Shown in pieces: positions 34,307 to 44,791 of a DNA stretch of 64,000 nucleotides (position 1 is its first letter; each line of letters begins with the position of its first letter). Source of the stretch: Gentiana macrophylla. Lineage: Eukaryota; Streptophyta; Magnoliopsida; Gentianales; Gentianaceae. Made by a program: the position numbers and the translations under genes. A model generated the notes under the pieces. That model worked only from the letters and a program-made list of their open reading frames with translations. It had not been told where the DNA came from and did not search any database. The stretch spans positions 186,001-250,000 of the forward strand of contig JAOBSW010000100.1 in NCBI GenBank assembly GCA_026214975.1. Reading direction: 5' to 3'.

Positions 34307-34654
34307 TCTGACTTGACTTCCATAGTCGGTCAGATCTGGCCTGTTTGGCGGTTCGTCGGACACTTGCCTGATCACGCGTTTCAAATTGAGAGTGCCAGCT
34401 GGTGGCCTATTTAATAGATAATCATTACAGACGCGAATTGCGAGGCGTTTTTCCCTCTTCTCTATAACTGACGTCGATTGAGTTGTCAGGAGAGAGGTTA
34501 TAAACCCGTCCCCTCATATCAGACCCTCTCTCTTCCTTCAGTCGCTATTAATTCGAAGACTCCTCTCCGGACTCCCTGCATTTCCAAGTAAGTTTCCAAC
34601 TCCTATTGCTTTTGTTCTTTTACATTTCTTCTTCTCCTCTACTCCTCCTAGTTT

Positions 34655-36742
34655 ATGAGGGCTAGTACTGCCTCTAGCAGCTCCATTGATAGAGAATTTG
34701 AGTCCCATTCTGACTCAGAAAACGAGGTCACTCAACCTTTCATCCAGTTCGGTGGCCCTATAGACGTTCCTGCGTTGAACACTATCACTGCTCGCATAAA
34801 TTCCGAGCAGATCGTCACTGAATCAACCTCATCTCAGTTCAGATACCACTCCGCCTTTGGATTTTCCTCCTTAAATCAAGTGCCTCGAGCCCATATGACC
34901 GCCGGAAGCAGTATATAGCGCTTTTTCGGTGTTAGTCTAAAGCCCGACCAGGATGGACTCTTGCAAATTTGTAACCGGTATGGCATAGACATGGACCACT
35001 ATGCCCCCCAGTTACCAGGGGGTTCCCATCTTTATGCCCATCAGCCCCCAGAGGGATATTGCACAGTGTACAAGGATCAGTTCGTCTGCGGCCTTAGAGT
35101 TCCCTTCTGTCCGGCATTCTTGGCCGTACTGAGGCATTACCAACTGGGATCTGCGCAGATCGCCCCTAACGGTGTTAGGGCAATCATTGGTTCTGCGATT
35201 TTCTTCCGCTTAGCAGACACGGAGTTCGACGTGAATCTTTTTAGGACCTTTTATCAACATAAAAAGATAAGGAACCACAGCGGGTGGTATTACTTTCCAC
35301 GCCGTACTGACCAGCGGAGGGGGGTCCCCATGCTTTCTACAGGGAAATCTTCGATCCATGATTGGAAGAGTAACTTCTTCTTCATTCGTCACGATGGACA
35401 CGCGGAGTTGAGTAATTGGAATTACTTCCAGCTCCCCGCCGATGTGTGCCCCACTACGGTCGGTGAGAATTTGCTGAATGATATTGCCAATGCCAATGTT
35501 CTACTTGATTTTGAGTCTCGGTCGGAATTTAATCGATCGAAAGCCGCGCGCTTATCCGACGCTGGCCCCGAGCCCTATTTAAGGATTACTCAGGACGAAT
35601 ACGACCATTGTAGGAGTTGCTCTCTTAATTTCCTTTGCCTTGCATATTTAATGTTATGGTTCTTCTCTGTTCTAACAACTTCTACTTTTTACAGTGGCTG
35701 ACGTTGCAGACATTTTCGACCAAGCACTCAATGAAGAGGAAGATGTGCCTGAGCCCCAGCAGAACTTGGAGGTTCAGAGAGAAGAGGCGGCACCAGAACC
35801 CGAATCGCTTAACGAGAGGCCGACCCGGAAATTCCGTGATCGGCCTTGAACAAGACGACCTAACCCTGGGAGCACGGCATGCTGAGCAAAGAGAGGATAG
35901 TCTGGTCATCCTGGACGTCTCAGACACAGGCGACCAAACAAGACAACGCCCGCGATCTGGACGGAAGAGGCCTAGGTCTGGCCAGGAGGCTTCTGAAGGA
36001 ACTTCAGGCTCTTCGGCCGAGTTCTTGGCCGAGCTGCCGGACAAAGATCTGGCATCGATCGTAAGTCTCCTTTTTCGTTTGATGTAAATCACCGTTCTGC
36101 CCCTGTTCGCCTTACACTTAATATTTACAGGTGGTTAAAGCTGGGAAGGAAGTTCTCCACCGACTCAATGACTTCTCTACTCAGAAGGCATCTTTAGAGA
36201 AACGGATTTCTGACCTATCTGCCAGCCGTAACAAGCACAAAGAAGAATCCTTGTCTAAAGATGTCCAGATTGCAGATCTGGAGAAGGTCGTCGTGCAGCT
36301 CAACGGCGAGTTGGAGGAGAGGCTGCGTGCATCCTGGCGCGCCGTCCGTGAGGAGGTCTTGGCCAAGCTTCAAGCTGATCGTGCTTCGTTGGAAGCTGCT
36401 ATGCCTGATCGAATTGCTCAGGCCATCCACGAGTATAAGAACTCAGAGCATTTTACTGGGGCTTTAAAGGTATTACTTGGCTCTATCTTGAGCCATGGGT
36501 ATACCCTCGGTGTTAACCAGGCCAAAGAGCAGTGCCCTGAGCTAGTCATCTCAGACCTTCAAAGATGGCAGCTCGCAAGCCGGCGGCAACGATCCATACC
36601 AGGCGGTGAGGAATATCAAGTCGGTGTGTGACTGGCTGAGAAGTATGGACGTCGATATGCGGCCCGTCAGACTGGCACCTCCCCAGCTCAGCGTTCCGGC
36701 ACCCCGACCGATCCGCCTCAAGATGCAGCTGCCAATCCTTAA
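34655..36742 (+). CDS. Antisense gene of the Tat element (gypsy-type transposon domain), spliced, one frameshift
   Basis: The gene lies opposite to gag-pol, between integrase and the 3' LTR. It starts MRASTASSSSIDREFESHSD. A frameshift at about 34915 separates this from the core domain (34961 on): APQLPGGSHLYAHQPPEGYC, PFCPAFLAVLRHYQLGSAQI, GWYYFPRRTDQRRG and WNYFQLPADVCP. This is the plant 'putative gypsy type transposon' domain (Pfam PF04195 from memory). Two introns fit: 35610-35694 (GTAGGA..ACAG) and 36061-36130 (GTAAGT..ACAG). Exon 3 encodes a likely coiled coil (ASRNKHKEESLSKDVQIADL, EKVVVQLNGELEERL). A further shift near 35848 breaks exon 2. Antisense extra genes are known in Tat elements; their function is unknown. 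Confidence 0.7.
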
Positions 36743-37564
36743 TAATCAAGGGCTTCACTTATTTTGTTGAAAAACTTTGCACCTTTTTTTCCAACTTTTG
36801 CTATTTCTTGTTCTTGACTATTTGTGCCTTTTTGGCATTTGTTCTGTTCTGTAATATATTTTTCTTTGGCATCTTCATTGCTATTGCTTTAACTTTTGGT
36901 ATTGCCCTTGCTTTTGTTATGGCCCTTTACCCCCCTGAAGTACGTCCTTCGTAAAGCTTTGCTTTTCGAATGAAGTACTTCAGTGTGTGCGCTGATCGTC
37001 TGTCCTGCAGACTTAGGAAGTATGATCACTTCAACTTGCTAAGTATTTTGGATATTATTAGTCGGCCCGTATCTTGTGCTCGACCTTTTGGCTTTGTCTT
37101 GAAAATTTTTGCTCGACCTTTTAGCTTTGTCTTGGACAAAATTTGCCTTGGCAATTTTTATCGAATCGAATCCAACTGACCTCGGATCTTGGCAAATTTT
37201 CGTTGACCTCTTTGGATTTGCCTTGGCAAATTTCGCGAATCCGACTGCGGACCTCTTTTGATTTGCCTTGGCAAATTTGCCTTGGCATCCGAATCCGACT
37301 GCGGATCGATTCGTTGAGTCTGCCAGACCTCTTTGGATTGCCTTGGCGGACCTCTTTGGATTTTTGGATTCGCCTTGGCAAATTTTTACATGAATCGTTG
37401 AAATCTGCGGCTTTTGATTTGCCTTGGCAAATTTTTACATGTGATCAAATCAAATAACATAGGCAATGCATATAGAAATAAAACTTTTTATTCAGTATTT
37501 GAAGTCTGGCTACAATTTATTCGAAATTATAAATGCGAATATAACAAATAGTCTGGAACCTGCC
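36743..37564. repeat. Spacer with repeated TTGCCTTGGCAA palindromes
   Basis: Between the end of the antisense gene and integrase. The palindromic block TTTGCCTTGGCAAATTT or a close variant recurs about seven times between 37143 and 37437. It is interspersed with AATCCGACTGCGGA (twice), GACCTCTTTGGATT (several) and TTTTTACATG (twice). Tat elements commonly carry variable tandem repeats in this position. Confidence 0.8.
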
Positions 37565-39256
37565 CTAGACGTAAAACTTTCTCAAGTTAGAGGCATTCCA
37601 GCTGCGGGGAACAGTTCTGCCACTTGCATCGGCCAGTTGATATGCCCCTTTACCATGTACTTTGACCACCTTGTACGGTCCTTCCCGATTCTGGAATCGT
37701 TTCCCTTGGGGTAATTGCTTACTAACTTCATTCTTCTCGAGCACCGGGTCCTTTCTAAAAAACGAGTGCTTAACTCGAGAATTGTAATACTGAGAAATTC
37801 GCTGTTTGTACTTAGCCATTCTTATGGAGGCCACGTTACGAGCCTCCTCCAGATCGTCCTTGGAATGTCTAAGTTCTGCCTCGCGTTCACTTTCTGTGTA
37901 GAGCGCTGTCCCTGGAGAAGAGAGGCCGATCTCGGCTGGGATCACGGATTCGCAGCCGTATGCTAGGCTAAAAGGGGTTTCTCCAGTGGCTGAGTTCGGA
38001 GTTGTTCTGTATGCCCATAATATATTAGGCAAGTGATCTGTCCAATTCTCTTTTTCCTCCTCTAAACGTCTCTTCAGTCCTGCCTTGATCTGCCTGTTGG
38101 TCTGTTCGACTTGGCCATTAGCTTGGGGATATCCCACAGAAGTGAAGTGTTGTGTAATACGTAATTCATTGCACCATTCTCGGACGATCCTATCTTCGAA
38201 CTGAGTCCCATTGTCCGAAACCAAAGTCTTTGGGATTCCATACCTGCATACTATGCTCTTCCACAAAAATTTCTGTATCTGCCTTCCTATTATAGTTGCC
38301 AATGGTTCAGCCTCGACCCACTTGGTGAAGTAATCGATTGCCACAATTAAAAACCTGACATTGCCTGGGGCTCTGGGGAGTGGTCCGACCAGATCTACCC
38401 CCCACTGATCGAAAGGCCAGGGGGAGATCATCGGAACCATCTCTTGGGATGGCCGATGTGACAAGTTGTCATGCACCTGGCATGATCTGCACTTTTCCAC
38501 CAATTCCTTGGCGTCTTCCAACATTGTTGGCCAGTAATAACCGAACAACCGGCACTTCCTCGTAAGCGTTCGTGCTCCTTGATGATTTCCACAGATGCCT
38601 AAATGCACTTCCCTGAGCAGGTAATTCCCTTCTTCTTCAGTCACACATCTCAACCATGGAGCAATATAAGATCTGCGGTAGAGTACGTTTTCGAACAGTG
38701 AGTACCTCACCGCCAGGAGCCTCGTTCTCCTAGCCTGAATTCTGTCTTGAGGAAGGATATTATCTCTCAGATACAACACAATTGGATCCATCCACGTACC
38801 GGCCTGCCTTATTGGCCGTACAGCCTGCTGCTCGTAGCTTCTTTCTTTCAACAGTTCTACCAGTACTTTCTTCTCTGATAAAAAATTTGAGGCCAATTTG
38901 GACAAAGCATCTGCCCTCTTGTTCTCAGCTCGTGGTATCTGGTCAACCCGGACCTTTTGAAACTTCTCTAAGAGTGCTTTAGCTGCCGTTAAATATCTTC
39001 TCATAGGCTCTTCCTTAGCTTCATATTCCCCGTTTATGTGATTCACCACGAGCTGTGAGTCACTATACACCTGCAGATCGTCCGCCCCAAGCTTACTTGC
39101 CAACGTGAGTCCCGTAATCAAAGCTTCGTACTCAGCCTCATTGTTTGTGGCCTTAAAATCAAATCTTAAAGCGTAGGGGAATTCCTCCCCTTTGGGGCTG
39201 ACTAGTTGGAGACCTGCTCCTGCGCCGTCTTTACTGGACGCTCCATCAACGTACAA
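37565..39256 (-). pseudogene. Tat pol: second RNase H and integrase
   Basis: This 563-codon frame is the best preserved part of pol. Residues ~1-130 form an archaeal-type RNase H (MYVDGASSKDGAGAGLQLVS, NNEAEYEALITGLTLASKLG, VYSDSQLVVNHINGEYEAKE, ADALSKLAS), with its Asp, Glu, Asp and Asp residues present. The integrase zinc finger follows (GNHQGARTL, then CRSCQVHDN). The catalytic D,D,E are visible at VDLVGPLP, VSDNGTQFED and GQVEQTNR, and a C-terminal region ends SWNASNLRKFYV. The frame is in itself intact, but lacks an in-frame connection to RT. Confidence 0.88.
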
Positions 39257-40210
39257 GTTCCACCTACGTGCTTCTGTTTCTCCAGATCAGCATCTAAAGC
39301 AATAGATATTCCTTCGGCCAAAAAATCCGCTAAAACCTGTGCTTTGATCGCAGTACGTGGTCTGAAATCAATGTCGTATTCTGCCAGTTCGACAACCCAT
39401 TTCGCCAACCTTCCTGAGGTTTCTGGTCGTCCTAAGATCTGCCGTAGAGGCTGATGAGTGATGACAGTAATGGGATGTGCCTGGAAGTAGGGTCTCAACT
39501 TCCTTGAGGCATGTACCAATGCTAATGCTAGCTTCTCTGCGTTTGAATATCTAACCTCCGGTCCGTGCAGTGCTTTGCTTACAAAGAAAACGGGTACTTG
39601 CCGCATCCATTTCGCGCTTTTACGATCTGCGCTCGAGCTTCTTCAACTCTGACTAAATAGGCGAACAAAGGTTCTCCTTCCTGAGGAGCTGTCAAAGTGG
39701 GCAATTCAGCCAAGTACTTCTTTAGTTCATCGAACGCGACCTGGCTCTGTTCGTCCCAGCGAAAAGGGCTAGCTCTCCGTAAGATTTTGAAAAAAGACAA
39801 AGCACGCTGTGCTGATCTCGATAAGAATCTGTTCAAGGCAGCTATCCGCCCGTTAGTCATTTGAACTCTCTCGATGTTTTTGGTGGAGACATGGTTTTTA
39901 ATGCCTCGATCTTATCCGGGTTTGCCCTAATTCCGTCTCTGGATATCATGTATCCTAGGAACTTCCCAGATCTAACCCCAAACGTGCATTTCTTTGGATT
40001 GAGCTTCATATGAGTCTCCCTTAGGACCCCAAATACTTCTTTAACATCGTCCAAATATCGATCAAGAGACGTGCTCTTGATCAGGAGGTCATCCACGTAC
40101 ACCTCCATACACCTTCCTATTTGTTTGGCAAAAATCGAGTTAATGACCCTCGATCGTTGCCCCTGCATTTTTGAGTCCAAAGGCATTGTGGCGTAGCAAA
40201 GACGTCCCAA
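39202..40210 (-). pseudogene. Tat pol: reverse transcriptase palm/thumb and first RNase H, three broken frames
   Basis: Three overlapping frames carry it. 39857-40210 has the RT active site MEVYVDDLLIKS and LNPKKCTFGVRSGKFLGYMI. 39579-39860 has the thumb and connection (RIAALNRFLSRSAQRALSFF, FRWDEQSQVAFDELKKYLAE). 39202-39606 has the Ty3-type RNase H end (PVFFVSKALHGPEVRYSNAE, VHASRKLRPYFQAHPI, LADFLAEGI). Joints near 39858, 39600 and 39230 are frameshifted. The YVDD motif is intact but no active polyprotein can result. Confidence 0.88.
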
Positions 40211-41372
40211 ACTCTGTTATGAACGCGGTCTTCTCTGCATCCTCCGGATCCATTACGATCTGGTGATAACCTTTGTAAGCATCCAAGAAGGCGAACACTT
40301 CATATCCTACCGTGGAGTCCACTAAACGATCAATCTTGGGCAGAGCGTAACAATCCTTCGGGCACGCCTTGTTCAAATCTGTGAAATCTACGCACATCCT
40401 CCAACTCCCGTCTGGCTTCTTGACTAGTACGGGATTGGCTAACCATTCAGGGTACATCACTTCCTTTATTATGCTTGCTTGCAGTAGTTTCGTTACCTCT
40501 TGCTTGATTGCTTCAATGCGCTCAGGGGCGAAGTGCCTTTTCTTTTGACGAACAGGCTTCCTGTTCGGATCTACCTTTAATCTATGTATTGCCAGATCAG
40601 GAGATAACCCTGGCATATCCTGCGCCCTCCATGCGAACACATCTCTGAAGTCTTCAAGAATTTTCACCAATGATTCTTTATGTGGGGAGGGGATCCAGGC
40701 CCCAATGCGAACGGTCGAGTCTTCATGTTCGTCCCATAGACGTACAGCCTCTGTTGTATCTTCAGAAGACCAGTTCTCTTCATCACTGGTTATTAGTTCT
40801 TCGATACAAACATGTTGCACCATTTTCCCATTTACGGTTGCAGTATAGCAGCTCCTGGCTGTTTCCACATCGCCTCTGATTTCTATCGACCCCTCCCCTG
40901 TTGGGATCTTCATGCTAACATGGGCCGGTGAAATCACAGCCCGAAGATCTATAAGGGCTGGCCTTCCCAGTATCACGTTGTAGGCTGATGGTGCCTTCAC
41001 CACCACATAGTCCACCATTATAGTTCTGCTCCTCGTGCCTTCTCCAAAGGTAGTGAGCAGCTTGATCACCCCCAATGGATGAACAGGAGGTCCTGCGAAG
41101 CCGAACAGAGGAGTGGAGACAGGGGTTAGTTCGGCGTCCTTTAGTTTCATTGCCATGAAAACATTATGGTAGAGGACGTTCACGGCACTACCCGTATCCA
41201 CACAGATTCTTTTTATCCGGTTCCTGCTAATCACAGCTTCAATCACCAATCCTTCGTTGTTGATCACCAATGGTAATGAGTCCCTTGGTCCATACACTAC
41301 TTCTCCTGACATCCTTTGCCTCTTATTCGTGGAAGTAGGGGTAACAGACCTGCTGTTTCCCTCTTCCGTCAC
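40140..41372 (-). pseudogene. Tat pol: protease and RT fingers
   Basis: A 410-codon frame. The aspartic protease has ICVDTGSAVNVLYHNVF and later YNVILGRPALIDLRAVISPA. The linker is followed by RT with KPVRQKKRHFAPERIEAIKQ, SWRMCVDFTDLNKACPKDCY and FLDAYKGYHQIVMDPEDAEK. The frame fails after AFITEFGTSLL, where sequence for the next RT motif is shifted (about 40165-40190). Protease catalytic residues D-T-G are present. Confidence 0.88.
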
Positions 41373-41382
41373 CTTTGAACTA

Positions 41383-42696
41383 TTATTTCGAGATCGTATT
41401 GATTGTGTTCACAGGACGATTATCTGCATGTCCTCCTGCATCAGGAGAACGATCTCTTCTCCACCTCTGCTCATCTCGATGATCCTTATCACCGTTATTC
41501 CTACGCTTAAACTCTCGCCGTCCCTTGGGCTCAGCTTGTTGAGACCGATCTATAACTTCATCAAGTTGCCCTTCCATTACTGCTGCGTCAATGTCTCGGA
41601 TTAGGTCTCTGCACTGCTCTGAGTCATGTCCTACATCCTGGTGATACTTGCAATACTTGCTTTGATTTCTGTTCTCCCTAGGCCCTTTCATCGGGGGTGG
41701 GGTCCTAGCAATGCCCTTTCTTTGCATTATCGCAAGGACCTGTTCACGAGGTCTGTTCAGTGGGATGAAGTCTCTGTCCTGCAGAGCTCCTTTCTTTCCC
41801 AGACGATCAGAGATGGGCGCAGTTACCCGATCCCAAACCGACTTTCTTTTTTTATCCGATCTTTCTTCAGGCTTGTTTCTCTTGCTCTCACCCTTTTCCA
41901 TCTCTCTTTTAAGTCGATTTGCTTCTTCTCCCTGGCAGTACTTATATGCGACATCCAGACATTCTTCCATTGTATTTGGGAGCTTGCTGTTAAGCTTTGC
42001 GTGCAGCCGTCCCTCTGAGACACACGCCACGAAAGAAGCGACCAAAGCAACTCGTCATACGTGTCCCGAACATGCGGCCTCTTCATTGAATCGTTTTATA
42101 AAACGCAATACGGATTCATCTTGTTTTTGTTTTAACGTTAACAGATGAGTTTGATTTCTTTGGAAGGGTCGTGCTGCAATGAATGCATGCACGAACTTCC
42201 TGGTCAAAGTCCCAAAGTCTGAGATTGATCTAGGAGGGATCCTGTTGAACCACTCCCTAGCTCTTCCAGTTAGGAGTGCGGGAAAGGTCTTGCACTTCAT
42301 CTCATCCGACGCATTATATAGGTTCATGTGGGAGATGAACTGGTGCATATGATCATAAGGATCCTTGGATCCGTCATATGCACTTATCTTCGGAATTTTG
42401 AAACCTGCTGGACGGGGATAGTGGTCTATATGCTCAGTGAAGGGCGACGCACAGAGCAGATAATTGTCTGATCGCTTACCAAGTAGATTGTCCAGTTCGG
42501 CCTTAGCCGTGTCGTTCGGGTAACGCGTAACTCCGTGGTCCGTATGGGTTCTTGACTCTACGATCTCTGGTTTAGCAGGGGCCTGGTGTTGGAGATTCTC
42601 TTCGGGTTTTTCTGGGGGGTCCCTTCCTTTGAGGGTCTCGTCCAGAATAATCTTGATAGTGGTATTATCTAGATTTTTGAGCGTCAACCAATGCAC
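41383..42696 (-). pseudogene. Tat gag, frameshifted
   Basis: The capsid-like part (42055-42696) has FKIPKISAYDGSKDPYDHMH, ALLTGRAREWFNRIPPRSIS and QDESVLRFIKRFNEEAA, the retrotransposon gag pattern. A shift near 42050 leads to 41383-42045, with LPNTMEECLDVAYKYCQGEE, a basic segment and the variant zinc knuckle CKYHQDVGHDSEQC. The first codon of the open frame at 42696 is GTG, so the true start is not clear. Confidence 0.85.
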
Positions 42697-42837
42697 GATT
42701 GGTGGGTCCCAAGAACTGGTCTACTGGTCCCTGGAGATTGGGCCCTACGATCGCGCATCTGAGTTTCGCCTTGAATTGGAAGATCCTCCTGTTGGGTCGG
42801 CGCATTCTTCTTGGTTGTATTCTTCGGTGGTGCAATA

Positions 42838-42855
42838 GCCTCTTTCTAGCGCCAA
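42838..42855 (-). other. Probable primer binding site of the Tat element
   Basis: On the minus strand TTGGCGCTAGAAAGAGGC directly follows the inner end of the 5' LTR. The TTGGCGC start has the look of plant Ty3/gypsy primer sites; the tRNA is not assigned here. Confidence 0.55.
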
Positions 42856-43502
42856 TAGCGATGCCGAAATCGCCCGAGAATCAAAGTGCGGGTCACTATC
42901 TTCTATGTGATAACGACCGATACCTTAGAAACCCTAAATTACCGTAAAAAGGGGGGAGATGTTTGTTGTGTTCGGACTGAGCTCTCAGAGTATTTCTGGG
43001 AGTTGCCTACGTATCCAATAATCGAATTGGAATCAAGTCATCCGTAGTTCCTTAGGGTCGTTTATATAGATCCTCTCTCGCCCCTCCTACTTGGTGGGCC
43101 AGTATTATAATTAATAATTAATCCCTAAGGATAAATATGACTCAATCCCCACAATAAGAGATAATTATGGACATATTTAATATCGAGATTAGAGCCTTTA
43201 TGACTAAGGATTCTTTCCATATACGTTTATCCCACACGTGGAATAACAGCGGAGCTGTTCGGAGGGCTACCCGTTCAGCCCCTAAAACCAACCCGTCCGA
43301 ACTGGGCAGCTCCTCTTCGCCAGTCCTTTACCGTCCTGCGTCGGCTGGAGGAGGAACCCTAGACCGGTCTCCCGTGGTAGACGATCCGCCCTCTGTTCGG
43401 CCTTAAGGGCCTTTGGCCCTTAAAACCTTAAACTCAAGGAGTGGTAACTTATTCAGCACCCCGAAAGGTGACACGTGGCATAATCCGGGTCGAGTATCAT
43501 CA
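42856..43502 (-). repeat. 5' LTR of the Tat element
   Basis: Plus-strand copy from TAGCGATGCCG to GAGTATCATCA, the partner of 33653-34293. Right flank AAAGACC at 43502 continues the host sequence interrupted at 33652. Confidence 0.9.
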
Positions 43503-44791
43503 AAGACCAGTGCGGGAGACGGCCAATAAAGAAAGGATGTTCTCAATGCGGTGGCTGCCGGAGGTAACAGTTCCCCCACCGGAGGCTTCTCTTGTTATCG
43601 ATTGTTGGAATTTTTTTTGTTTTTTTGTTTTTTTTTCACATATCAACTTTTGTGGACTAAAGTTTTTAAGTTGTGACATGCGGTAAATATGGATGTCAAG
43701 GTAAATATGGATGTTAGTGACTTTCGTTTTTAAATACTAACATCAGTACCTTTTCTATTGTGTTCATTAAAAATATACAACTTCTATCGACATCACGAAA
43801 ATGCTAATTACAAAACGATTACACTTGCCACCCTATAAATCACTCTTGACACCATATTGAATATTTTTATTTATTTATGTACTTCAAGCACCACCAAAAA
43901 AATCAAAAACTTATTTCTCATACCACAAATCTTATAAAATGCAATTTAGTCATTTGATAATTAAAATGAAACATTATAATCCCCCGACTTATTTTTCACC
44001 CAAATCATCATCAAGATCCACAATTCATCTTCATCATTAAAAAATCAATTTCATCTTCATCATCAAAAAAGCATATCCATCTTCATCATCAAAAAATCAT
44101 CTTCATCTTGTTCTTCATCTTTTTCAACCTTTTTCTTATTCATCAAAATTCATCTTTATCAAAATTCTTTTTCATCTTGGATTTTCAAAAGATAACACTG
44201 AAACACGTGCTCAATGGGTTGAAACACCATTAAATATGGAAAATTGAAGTTTTTTAGAGTTTTCTGACCGGTTGCTGTAATTTCCGGCCTGCAACCCACC
44301 AAACATCATCAAGATCGGCGTCAGGATAATCGAAAACGTCGGATCCGTGGACGTTTTGGACACCAGAACTGAATATTTTTCGTTTCCAACACGCCGAAGA
44401 AATTGACGTTGTTATTAGAAACAAACGTCAGACTTGGTCACGTTCTAGACAATAATGTCAGATTCATTGGTGATTCTATGCGATTAAAATGCCCCTCTTA
44501 TCGACGTTTCTTGGAACGTCAACAACACCGACGTCTGAAGACTATGTTTTATGGCAACCACATTAACGAACAACTAGGTTTCCCTAGTGATTTTTTATGA
44601 TCAAAACGTCATCTCATCTGACGTTGTATGTGCATCGAAACGACACTGTAAGCGACGTTTAAAACACCCGATCGTCTTCCCCATTCAACTGATCGGGAAA
44701 CGCCCGGTTCATCAAAAAACCTCCGATTTCAACCCTATCTATTCCATATTCCAACCCAAAAGGAAACATATTACAATGAAACAGATTGAAA
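43503..44791. other. Spacer with simple-sequence tracts
   Basis: The first ~90 bp joined the sequence left of 33653 before the Tat insertion. Around 43980-44180 there are many TTCATC repeats. From 44340 to 44700 the ACGTC/GACGT motif recurs unusually often. No gene recognised. Confidence 0.45.

Larger units (their letters stand above)
33653..43502 (-). mobile_element. Tat-lineage Ty3/gypsy retrotransposon, nearly complete but frameshifted
   Basis: About 9.85 kb between two ~640-bp LTRs. On the minus strand the order is 5' LTR (43502), primer site, gag, protease, RT, RNase H, a second archaeal-type RNase H, integrase, a repeat-rich spacer, a gene on the opposite strand, purine tract, 3' LTR. 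The dual RNase H and antisense ORF mark the Tat lineage. AAAGA at 33648-33652 and 43502-43506 is a likely target duplication, one base off the canonical TG..CA ends. At least five frameshifts break the polyprotein, so this copy is not autonomous. The two LTRs are very similar. Confidence 0.9.

Noticed and set aside
41257..42148. Several plus-strand frames of 80-145 codons
   Set aside because: They are antisense shadows of gag; the minus-strand products carry the recognised domains.
33653..43502. Endogenous pararetrovirus as source of the reverse transcriptase
   Set aside because: Two LTRs, integrase, primer site and dual RNase H identify a Ty3/gypsy retrotransposon; no viral movement or coat protein is visible.
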